Origin: Psychrosphaera ytuae
GTDB lineage: Bacteria > Pseudomonadota > Gammaproteobacteria > Enterobacterales > Alteromonadaceae
Direction: 5' to 3'
Assembly: GCF_017638545.1 (NCBI RefSeq)
Contig: NZ_CP072110.1
Coordinates: forward strand, 2,976,001 to 3,040,000
DNA: 64,000 nucleotides
Position 1 is the stretch's first letter. Each line of letters begins with the position of its first letter. The position numbers were made by a program, and so were the translations under genes. Shown one piece after another: positions 57,563 through 64,000 of the stretch. The notes beneath the pieces were generated by a model that saw only the letters and a program-made list of their open reading frames with translations, did no database searches and was not told where the DNA came from.

Positions 57563-58070
57563 TGTTGACTCCTTTTTTGAGTGGCTGGGCTTCTAAAGCG
57601 TCTTTTAATTGGTTACGTGCTCGAAACAATCGAGTCATGACGGTGTTTTTATTCAATTCTAAAATGTCTGCTATTTCTTCACCGGAAAATCCGCCGATGA
57701 CCTGAAGAATTAAAGGTTCTCTGTATTCAGGCTCAAGTTTATAAATTTGACGTCGCAACAAATGGACTTCTAGGTCTTGTTCGTTGTCAGGAGAGATATT
57801 GTCTGGTAGTTCTTGCTCTTCTATATCAACGAGATCAAATTGTTTGCGCTCAAAGCGTCTTGCATTTTCACGTCGAAGAATTGTGATCAACCAAGACTTA
57901 GCAGCGCCTTCATCTTTGAGTGAATCTAACGACCGCCAAGCTCTTAAAAAGGTCTCTTGCACAATGTCTTCGACTACGTTTGCATCTTTGCAAAGCCAAT
58001 AGCCATAGCGGTACAAATCTTTGCTGTACGCCCTTACTAGTGCTTCGTAGGTTATGTATTTTGTTTTCAT
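57555..58070 (-). CDS. ECF-family RNA polymerase sigma factor
   Basis: 171 residues. Sigma region 2 (about 12-78, DLYRYGYWLCKDANVVEDIVQETFLRAW) and region 4 (about 110-160, YREPLILQVIGGFSGEEIADIL) are clear, with no region 3, as in extracytoplasmic-function sigma factors. It overlaps the DUF3379 gene. Its signal and targets are not visible here; the divergent acyltransferase gene, 111 bases away, is one possible target. Confidence 0.93.
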   Translation of the reverse strand: MKTKYITYEALVRAYSKDLYRYGYWLCKDANVVEDIVQETFLRAWRSLDSLKDEGAAKSWLITILRRENARRFERKQFDLVDIEEQELPDNISPDNEQDLEVHLLRRQIYKLEPEYREPLILQVIGGFSGEEIADILELNKNTVMTRLFRARNQLKDALEAQPLKKGVNNG

Positions 58071-58181
58071 AGTTGATAAGACCTACAAGAGGCTAAAAAA
58101 ATTTCCAATTTGTCTTCTGCAAATGTTTAAATACAGTTGTACCTAATTAACAGTTTATCTGTCATTAAGAAAAAGAATAAC

Positions 58182-59945
58182 ATGACCAACAAGTTAGCGG
58201 TTTCTAATATCAGTCTTTCGGCCCTATACCCAGATAAAACTCGATCTGTATTGGGTCGGTTATTATTGACCATCGGTGACAAATTAATGGGGCTCGATGC
58301 TCTCAATGACGTTTATCGCCAAAGTCATTTGCCGGGGCTAGACAAACAAAGCTTTTGTAGAGAGCTATTGCGGTATTTAAAAACACCATTGGTTGGGGCA
58401 ACGGATTTAAAAAAACAAATTCCTGAGCAAGGCAGCTGTATTGTTGTGTCTAACCATCCTTTTGGCTGTTTAGAAGGGGTCGGTTTAGCTCATGAGCTGG
58501 GCAAACTTCGCAGCGATGTCAAAGTACTTGCAAATAAAGCGTTGGGGATGTTTAAAGAAATCGAGTCTCACTTTATTTTTATCGACCCACTTAGCCCAAA
58601 AGACCCAGCTAATATGTCGGCATTAAAGGCCTGCAAACAGCATTTAGACGATGGTGGTGTTCTCGTAGTATTTCCCAGTGGCAAAGTGTCGGATTATGAG
58701 TCTAAAAGAGCACGAGTGTGTGATGACGATTGGAATCGTGTTGCAGCACAATTAGCGAGGCGCACCGACTCCCCAGTTATTCCAGTTTTTTTTGAGGGTC
58801 AAAATAGCCCCGAATTTATCCGATGGGGAAGAGTCTGGACCAAAACCAAACTGTTGATGATGTTTAGAGAAATACTTAAACGTCAAGGCCAACCCATTCA
58901 GATGCGAGTCGGAAAATGTTTACCAACAAAACTGCTGGCTAAATTGAAGTCGGTAGAAACCATTAATGATTATTTGCGGTTGCAGTCCCACTTATTGGAT
59001 TCGCGATATGAATATCAATGGCCAGATGACATTATTGATACCATGCAACCGCTTGCTCCTGAGGGAGACAAGCGCCAAATAAGTGCTGAACTCGAAGCCT
59101 TACCCGATGAGCAAGTATTAACCCGATACAAAGGCTTTACCGTTTATTACGGATATCAACGTCAGCTCTCAACAACCGTGAAGGAAATTGCCCGTCAACG
59201 TGAGCGAGTCTTCAGACTGCATAATGAAGGTTCTGGACAGCCAATAGACACTGATTCTTTCGATGCGACTTATGTACACTTATTCATCGTGCAAGATTCT
59301 ACGACAGATATTATTGGTGCCTACCGGATGGGACAAACCGATAAGCTGTTGGCCGAATTTGGTGAACAAGGTTTGTATCTGTCAAAAATGTTTAATTTTA
59401 AACAAGGATTTATCAATCATACTGAACCGTGTCTCGAAATGGGACGTTCATTTATTGTTCCTGAGCATCAACGAAGTTTTTATGGGTTATATTTATTATG
59501 GCGCGGAATTGGCGAGTATGTGGTTAGACATCCACAGTACAGAACCCTCTACGGTACGGTTTCATTGAGTAAACTATATCGGCCAGAGTCTGTAGAATGT
59601 ATCAGGCAGGTAATGACTGAGCCAAGTGACCAAGTTTCAGCCAAAAGCCCCTTTGCAGTACCCATTAACCCGGAGATGACGGAGTTTTTTGCTAAACATC
59701 ATCATCAAGATGGAGTATTATCCGCGGTCGTTCAAGGCTGGGAGACTGATAGTAAAGATGTGCCCGTATTGATGAAGCAATATCAAAAAATGGCAGCGCG
59801 TTTTTATTGTATTGGTATCGATGAGAGTTTTAATGATACGCCTGGTATGTTGTTGAGTGTTCATTTACCCAGTGCGCCTGAGCGGTCATTAAAACAATAT
59901 TTAGCGGAAGGCCTTGAATCTTATTTGCAGTACCGCTCAAACTAA
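58182..59945 (+). CDS. OlsF-like bifunctional acyltransferase (PlsC domain plus N-acyltransferase domain)
   Basis: 587 residues from ATG 58182; a TTG 45 bases upstream is in frame. The N-terminal domain (about 60-270) is a PlsC-like acyltransferase with SNHPFGCLEG (H92, E98 in place of the usual Asp) and VFPSGKVSDYES. The C-terminal domain (about 315-540) is of the GNAT/hemolysin-like OlsB type (VQDSTTDIIGAYRMG, CLEMGRSFI and LWRGIGEYV). The same order is found in OlsF ornithine-lipid synthases, in which one domain makes the amide and the other the ester. The product is probably an aminolipid, but the head group is unknown. The next gene is another acyltransferase. Confidence 0.85.
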   Translation: MTNKLAVSNISLSALYPDKTRSVLGRLLLTIGDKLMGLDALNDVYRQSHLPGLDKQSFCRELLRYLKTPLVGATDLKKQIPEQGSCIVVSNHPFGCLEGVGLAHELGKLRSDVKVLANKALGMFKEIESHFIFIDPLSPKDPANMSALKACKQHLDDGGVLVVFPSGKVSDYESKRARVCDDDWNRVAAQLARRTDSPVIPVFFEGQNSPEFIRWGRVWTKTKLLMMFREILKRQGQPIQMRVGKCLPTKLLAKLKSVETINDYLRLQSHLLDSRYEYQWPDDIIDTMQPLAPEGDKRQISAELEALPDEQVLTRYKGFTVYYGYQRQLSTTVKEIARQRERVFRLHNEGSGQPIDTDSFDATYVHLFIVQDSTTDIIGAYRMGQTDKLLAEFGEQGLYLSKMFNFKQGFINHTEPCLEMGRSFIVPEHQRSFYGLYLLWRGIGEYVVRHPQYRTLYGTVSLSKLYRPESVECIRQVMTEPSDQVSAKSPFAVPINPEMTEFFAKHHHQDGVLSAVVQGWETDSKDVPVLMKQYQKMAARFYCIGIDESFNDTPGMLLSVHLPSAPERSLKQYLAEGLESYLQYRSN

Positions 59946-59964
59946 AAAATTGAAAGGGTAAATA

Positions 59965-60687
59965 ATGCGTGCTAATCGATTTGCACAATGTTTTAGCTTT
60001 ACCGTGATGTCTACGGTAAAAATGATAAGTTGGCTGTTTTACCGATTTGAGATCACCTGGTTAAGTAAAAAACAATATCCAGACCTCAAAGATGTAAAGC
60101 TTATGGTATTACTCAATCACACTAGTTTGTTTGAGGCTATGTTGGTAAGGCTTGCACCGTTTCCGTTTATCTGGAAAATTGCTCGCCATGTTCTTTTGCC
60201 GGTTGCCGATATAACGACAAGTCGTCCTATTGTGGGAACGTTTTTTCATGCTCTAGTGCCAGGCGTCGTGCCAATTAGCCGAAAGCGTGATGAGTCATGG
60301 ACAAACTTCTTGAAGCGCGTTAATGATGATGCAATTGTTGCCATTCTTCCTGAGGGGCGAATGCGTCGTCGTGATGGCAATGACAAACACGGTAATCCGA
60401 TGACGGTTCGTGGCGGTGTTGCGGACATAATCGATGAATTGGAAGGTGGAAACATTTTGTTTTTGTATAGTGGTGGAATGCACCATATTCAAATTCCAGG
60501 TCAACGATTACCAAGGTTATTCAAAAAAATCAAAGTCAACATGGAAATTGTTGAAGTTGATGAATACAAAAAATCCTTTAAAGAAGAAGATGTTAAGACT
60601 CGTAAAAAAGCCTACATCGAAGACATTCAGCAACGTCTAGAAGAGAAAACACCATACTGTAAGCACCAGCCTTATAACAAAGGTTAA
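59965..60687 (+). CDS. 1-acylglycerol-3-phosphate acyltransferase family protein
   Basis: 240 residues with GAAAGGG upstream of the ATG. A PlsC-type membrane-bound acyltransferase with motif I NHTSLFE (H52, E57 in place of Asp), an FPFIWKIARHVLLP segment and PEGRMRRRDG as motif III. It lies 19 bases after the OlsF-like gene, so they form an operon and may act on the same lipid. The exact acceptor is not known. Confidence 0.85.
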   Translation: MRANRFAQCFSFTVMSTVKMISWLFYRFEITWLSKKQYPDLKDVKLMVLLNHTSLFEAMLVRLAPFPFIWKIARHVLLPVADITTSRPIVGTFFHALVPGVVPISRKRDESWTNFLKRVNDDAIVAILPEGRMRRRDGNDKHGNPMTVRGGVADIIDELEGGNILFLYSGGMHHIQIPGQRLPRLFKKIKVNMEIVEVDEYKKSFKEEDVKTRKKAYIEDIQQRLEEKTPYCKHQPYNKG

Positions 60688-60833
60688 ACGTTTGAAATGT
60701 TTTGAAACACCCTGAACCTGTACTTCAGGGTGTAATTTGTTACGATAGCTGAGAGTAAGGTGCCTGTGCATGGAAGCCACCATATAGTTCAAGATGAACA
60801 CCTAGGAAATTATAAAAATAACAAGGTGAACCA

Positions 60834-61037
60834 ATGACAAACCTAGAGAAGTCATTATCAAAACTGCGCAAGGCAACAGAAATACTAAGTTCGGAAGAAA
60901 ACCGTCGTCACGTAGACATGCAAATCATTGAAGAGTTACAAACCTCATTGCACGAAGTCCACGAGAAAGTCGAAGATTTAAAACAGAATATCGAATCTAA
61001 CGGTGCGTCTCCAATTAAGTATGTAGCTCAAGTTTAA
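60834..61037 (+). CDS. Small coiled-coil protein of unknown function
   Basis: 67 residues with CAAGGTGA seven bases upstream of the ATG. Heptad-like patterns of Leu and Ile over residues 5-52 suggest a coiled coil; the product is highly charged and lacks cysteine. No family recognised. It is monocistronic, with an untranslated leader of up to 146 bases and a strong terminator after it. Confidence 0.65.
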   Translation: MTNLEKSLSKLRKATEILSSEENRRHVDMQIIEELQTSLHEVHEKVEDLKQNIESNGASPIKYVAQV

Positions 61038-61043
61038 ATAACC

Positions 61044-61074
61044 AAAAAAAAGGTCACCCTAGGTGACCTTTTTA
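61044..61074. terminator. Bidirectional terminator between the small coiled-coil gene and pheA
   Basis: AAAAAGGTCACC/GGTGACCTTTTT with a three-base loop, between convergent genes. Confidence 0.9.
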
Positions 61075-61081
61075 GTATCTG

Positions 61082-62257
61082 TTATTTCAATACTTTTGTT
61101 GGCTGTACATCTTCGTTTGGATAACAGCCCAAGACTTTTAAGTAGCGGGTGGTTTGTTGTAACTCATCCAATGCGCGTTGCATGTTGGCATCGCGAATAT
61201 TCCCTTCGACATCCACATAAAACATTTCTTCCCAAGGATTACCCGTGATAGGTCTAGACTCAAGCTTGGTCATGTTTACGTCATGCTGTTTTAATATCAG
61301 TAGTGCATCAACTAAAGCGCCTGGGGTTTGTTCAGTCGACATAATCCAAGTCGTTTTGGCGGGAACTTGGCTGGCAACATCAATCGCTTTACTCGCTAGT
61401 ACAATAAAGCGGCTGTAGTTTTTCTTTTGGTTTGCTAAAGCCTCGGCAATGATCTGTAGGCCGTACAAACGCGCGCCTTCGCCACTACCTAATGCCGCGA
61501 CAGTCCCAGATGTGTCTTGTTGAATCGCCTCAAATGCCGCAGAAGAAGCTTCACAGTGTACGATTTCGACATTGTCGAACTGAGTCAAAAAGTGGCTACA
61601 CTGTGCATACACTTGCGGGTGTGCGTACAGGGTTTTAATCCGTTCAAGGCTAGTAGGTACAGCACTTACCATACAGTGGTTGATAGGGTGAGTGAGTTCA
61701 CCAACAATGGACAAGTCCGTGTGTTGTAAAAGGTCATACACATCATTAATACTGCCCGACGACGTGTTTTCAATCGGCAATATGCCGTAGTCGGCGTGTT
61801 TGTGTTCTACTTTTTCGATTATTTCGGCAAAACTTGAACACCCCATCGCCTTGAGTTCACCTGGAAAACGCGAAAAGTACTTATGGCAAGCTAGGTTACT
61901 GTATGAACCTTGGCTACCTAAATATGCGACTCGGTTAATGGTTTGGTGTCCGTTAGGCAAATTGATGTGTTGCTGTAACAAAGCCTGTTGGTGTAATACC
62001 GAATCTTCAATGATTGTCTGAAAGACTTGCTTTACAAAATAACCATCTAACTCTAACTCAGCGCCTTTTTCTATCAGGGCGATAAGCATTTGTTCTTCTC
62101 GTCCGGTGTCTCTCACTGGTTTGTCTTGCGCAATTTTTGCGTTTGCGACTGCTTTAGCCAGAGCTCGCCTTTCTGCAAGCAATGCCAATAGCTGATTGTC
62201 TATGTGATTAATTTGTTTACGTATGTCTTGTAAATCTTGACTGGCGTTACTCAACAA
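61082..62257 (-). CDS. pheA: Chorismate mutase / prephenate dehydratase
   Basis: 391 residues with a TTG start and AAGGA five bases upstream. Makes phenylpyruvate from chorismate. The N-terminal chorismate mutase (about 6-95, RKQINHIDNQLLALLAERR), prephenate dehydratase (about 108-285, AYLGSQGSYSNLA and LPIENTSSGSIND) and ACT regulatory domain (about 300-380, TPGALVDALLILKQHDVNMTKLESRP) are all present. Phenylalanine feedback inhibition is expected through the ACT domain. Confidence 0.95.
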   Translation of the reverse strand: MLSNASQDLQDIRKQINHIDNQLLALLAERRALAKAVANAKIAQDKPVRDTGREEQMLIALIEKGAELELDGYFVKQVFQTIIEDSVLHQQALLQQHINLPNGHQTINRVAYLGSQGSYSNLACHKYFSRFPGELKAMGCSSFAEIIEKVEHKHADYGILPIENTSSGSINDVYDLLQHTDLSIVGELTHPINHCMVSAVPTSLERIKTLYAHPQVYAQCSHFLTQFDNVEIVHCEASSAAFEAIQQDTSGTVAALGSGEGARLYGLQIIAEALANQKKNYSRFIVLASKAIDVASQVPAKTTWIMSTEQTPGALVDALLILKQHDVNMTKLESRPITGNPWEEMFYVDVEGNIRDANMQRALDELQQTTRYLKVLGCYPNEDVQPTKVLK

Positions 62258-62268
62258 TGTGTTCCTTT

Positions 62269-64000
62269 TTACTTTGGTTGAAGGGTCAAACGATATTTTG
62301 TTGCCTGCGGCAGCAAAGGACTCACCGTACCATTAATCCAGTCTTCATGACCAGCCCCAAAATAAGGACTAAGGGGATGAGAAGACTGTCCCACGGGCAT
62401 ATGAAAAATAGCGGTATCTTCGTGACCTGGCGCAATTACCATCCTTTGTGATGAGCCAAAACGACTACCCTGAACTTTTGGCATATAGCTGTCACCTGAG
62501 ACTTGATGCTTCGGCATATCTAATAGCCAACCTAGTGCAGGAATTGCACGACTTAACGGGTGCTGAATATTGGTTTGGTTTTTTGCTCCCCAAGAGGCGT
62601 TGTCTAGACTATCAAATTGTTTTTCAAGTTGGTTAATTGTTTTATTTAGCGCTTCGTTAAATAGACTGTTCCAAGTTGTGAATCGCTCAGGTAATAAGTG
62701 CGAGGGTTGCTGGGTGATCATAGCCCACATCGCTGGCTCGAGTTGCGAGCGGATTGTTCGGTAATTAATTTGATCTGTAGGCTTATCTAATGTTTGAGAA
62801 AAAAGCTCGGTAAAAAGTAGCTCGCGAAGTTCTATTCTAAATTGCCTTACAATGGTGTAACCGATGGAGTCAATACTAGCTCTGTTTTGCCACTGGCTAA
62901 GATGGGTAGTAAGTGATTGTTTTTGGACATCATTAATTTCACTGGTTGGCAGAACTGAGTGAGTTAAAAACTCATACCAAGGTGTCAAAAACTCTGCTTT
63001 GTCATCCAATTGAATTGCTAAAAAATCAGCTTCAGTAAAGATTTGCCTTGATTTAAGGTTATTGGCAATTTGGCGCGAACGTGCACCTAAAGCATAACCG
63101 CCATTACCGATTTTGTTGAGTTCGCTGCTGCCAATTACTCGGCTATTTCCTGTCCAAATTCGATCTGATTTAGGGTTAATGACAACTGGGTAATCAGACG
63201 GAGCTAGGTAGCCGTTCCAAGTAATATGACCTTTTGTGCTTGTTTGGCTCCAGTCTTGCGGAATTTGCCATTGTAACTGGGATAAGTTAGCGCCTAGCTT
63301 ATCTGGGATTGCGCCAGCGATTGTCCAAGCAGCATTACCATGGGTGTCGACGACGGTGAAGTTTTGAGCTGGTATGCCCAGGGTTTTTGCTATGTCTAAT
63401 GCGGACTCTACGTTGCGAGAGTAGACTAACTCCAACAAATTAAAATTAACACCTTCAGGATCATGAGCGACCCACCTTAGGGCATAAAGGTTGTTTTTTT
63501 CCTCGTGAATTACGGGTCCCCAGATGGTCTTTTTTATGGTTATTTCAACTGGTGATTGGCCTTTTACTCTGATCGACTCGAAGTCAGTTTCGAACTGTAA
63601 CGGACCTTGAGCCGTTAGGTAGTGGTTGTCGGTATCAGACAGGGTTGTTTTTATTAAGTCTGACCAATCACCGTAGCTGTTTGTATAGCCCCAAGCGATA
63701 TGGGTGTTAGTTCCAGCGATAAGCGCGGGAGTTCCGGGTAATGTAACACCGTGTATTTCAATGTCTTGATTGTTTGCAGAGAATTTTGCCGAACTTCTGT
63801 ACCAAATATTTGGGACCCCAATACCTAAGTGCATATCGTTAGCCAACATGCCACTGCTGTATGGCGTCAGTTGTCCGGTCACAGCCCAACTGTTACTGCC
63901 TTTTAGTGCCTCGTGATCATATGGTACAAAAGGAGAAAATGTAGATAACTTGGCAGTTTCAGTATTTGGAACGCTGGTGTCTATAATAGGAGCGGGCTCA
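62269..64000 (-). CDS. Penicillin acylase family (S45) protein, truncated by the window edge
   Basis: The frame is open to base 64000 with no start, so the N-terminus lies outside the window. The self-cleavage site GSNSWAV is visible; the Ser that becomes the first residue of the beta chain is encoded at 63895-63897. Downstream are NDMHLG and GTNTHIAWGYTNSYGDWSDL, typical of the Ntn-hydrolase beta chain. Substrates in the family are amides such as beta-lactams or acyl-homoserine lactones; none can be chosen here. It ends 11 bases before the pheA start on the same strand. Confidence 0.9.
   Translation of the reverse strand, partial: EPAPIIDTSVPNTETAKLSTFSPFVPYDHEALKGSNSWAVTGQLTPYSSGMLANDMHLGIGVPNIWYRSSAKFSANNQDIEIHGVTLPGTPALIAGTNTHIAWGYTNSYGDWSDLIKTTLSDTDNHYLTAQGPLQFETDFESIRVKGQSPVEITIKKTIWGPVIHEEKNNLYALRWVAHDPEGVNFNLLELVYSRNVESALDIAKTLGIPAQNFTVVDTHGNAAWTIAGAIPDKLGANLSQLQWQIPQDWSQTSTKGHITWNGYLAPSDYPVVINPKSDRIWTGNSRVIGSSELNKIGNGGYALGARSRQIANNLKSRQIFTEADFLAIQLDDKAEFLTPWYEFLTHSVLPTSEINDVQKQSLTTHLSQWQNRASIDSIGYTIVRQFRIELRELLFTELFSQTLDKPTDQINYRTIRSQLEPAMWAMITQQPSHLLPERFTTWNSLFNEALNKTINQLEKQFDSLDNASWGAKNQTNIQHPLSRAIPALGWLLDMPKHQVSGDSYMPKVQGSRFGSSQRMVIAPGHEDTAIFHMPVGQSSHPLSPYFGAGHEDWINGTVSPLLPQATKYRLTLQPK

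Noticed and set aside
1..64000. tRNA, rRNA, CRISPR, transposon or prophage features
   Set aside because: No cloverleaf-type sequences, regularly spaced repeats, transposase or phage genes were seen by reading; a tRNA or covariance-model scan would be needed for certainty.

Overview
The window looks like chromosomal DNA of a marine gammaproteobacterium of the Alteromonadales type. The evidence is the housekeeping block lptD-surA-pdxA-rsmA-apaG-apaH with a divergent djlA, FklB, YciH, DUF3379 and DUF3530 proteins, a MetJ-type methionine regulon, and a polysaccharide-utilisation locus built on a TonB-dependent receptor and cell-surface lipoproteins. The genus cannot be fixed from sequence reading alone. 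I found no rRNA, tRNA, CRISPR array, insertion sequence or prophage.

Region 1 (about 1-34.9 kb) is an alpha-glucan (starch, pullulan, maltodextrin) utilisation locus. It contains a flavin-dependent halogenase, a large TonB-dependent receptor, a non-catalytic starch-binding lipoprotein, a pullulanase-type lipoprotein, a GH31 alpha-glucosidase, a GH13 amylase fused to an esterase, a cation-coupled MFS transporter of the MalT/SLC45 type, a sugar-porter MFS protein and a LacI-family regulator. The same 12-base core, TGAATACGTATG, occurs in five places: between the receptor and the starch-binding lipoprotein, before the pullulanase, before the GH31 gene, before the MFS transporter, and between the sugar porter and lacI. 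This is the signature of a local LacI regulon, probably MalR. Glucan would be bound and trimmed at the outer membrane, imported by the receptor, cut to glucose by the GH31 and GH13 enzymes and taken up by the MFS proteins.

Region 2 (8.66-15.81 kb) lies inside this locus but has no copy of the operator. It holds a NodU/TobZ-type carbamoyltransferase with an SxtJ-like membrane protein and a 50-residue DUF5989 protein, then a divergent bicupin and two tandem paralogous SGNH-hydrolase proteins with a membrane anchor and C-terminal tetratricopeptide-like repeats. Its product is unknown, and it is the best candidate here for an undescribed system.

Region 3 (34.9-46.9 kb) is housekeeping: a chemoreceptor, the lptD-apaH operon, djlA, a DUF3530 gene and ferrochelatase. 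Region 4 (46.9-50.4 kb) is a small methionine island. An NhaC-family transporter (MetT) and a GAF protein resembling a diverged free-methionine-(R)-sulfoxide reductase each have tandem MetJ boxes, and an aromatic aminotransferase lies downstream of the GAF gene.

Region 5 (50.4-64 kb) contains a partner-switching module (receiver-PP2C-HATPase plus STAS), yciH, a two-receiver protein, fklB, a class-V aminotransferase, an Lrp regulator, an ECF sigma/DUF3379 pair, an OlsF-like bifunctional acyltransferase followed by a second acyltransferase, a small coiled-coil protein, pheA, and a penicillin-acylase gene cut by the right edge.
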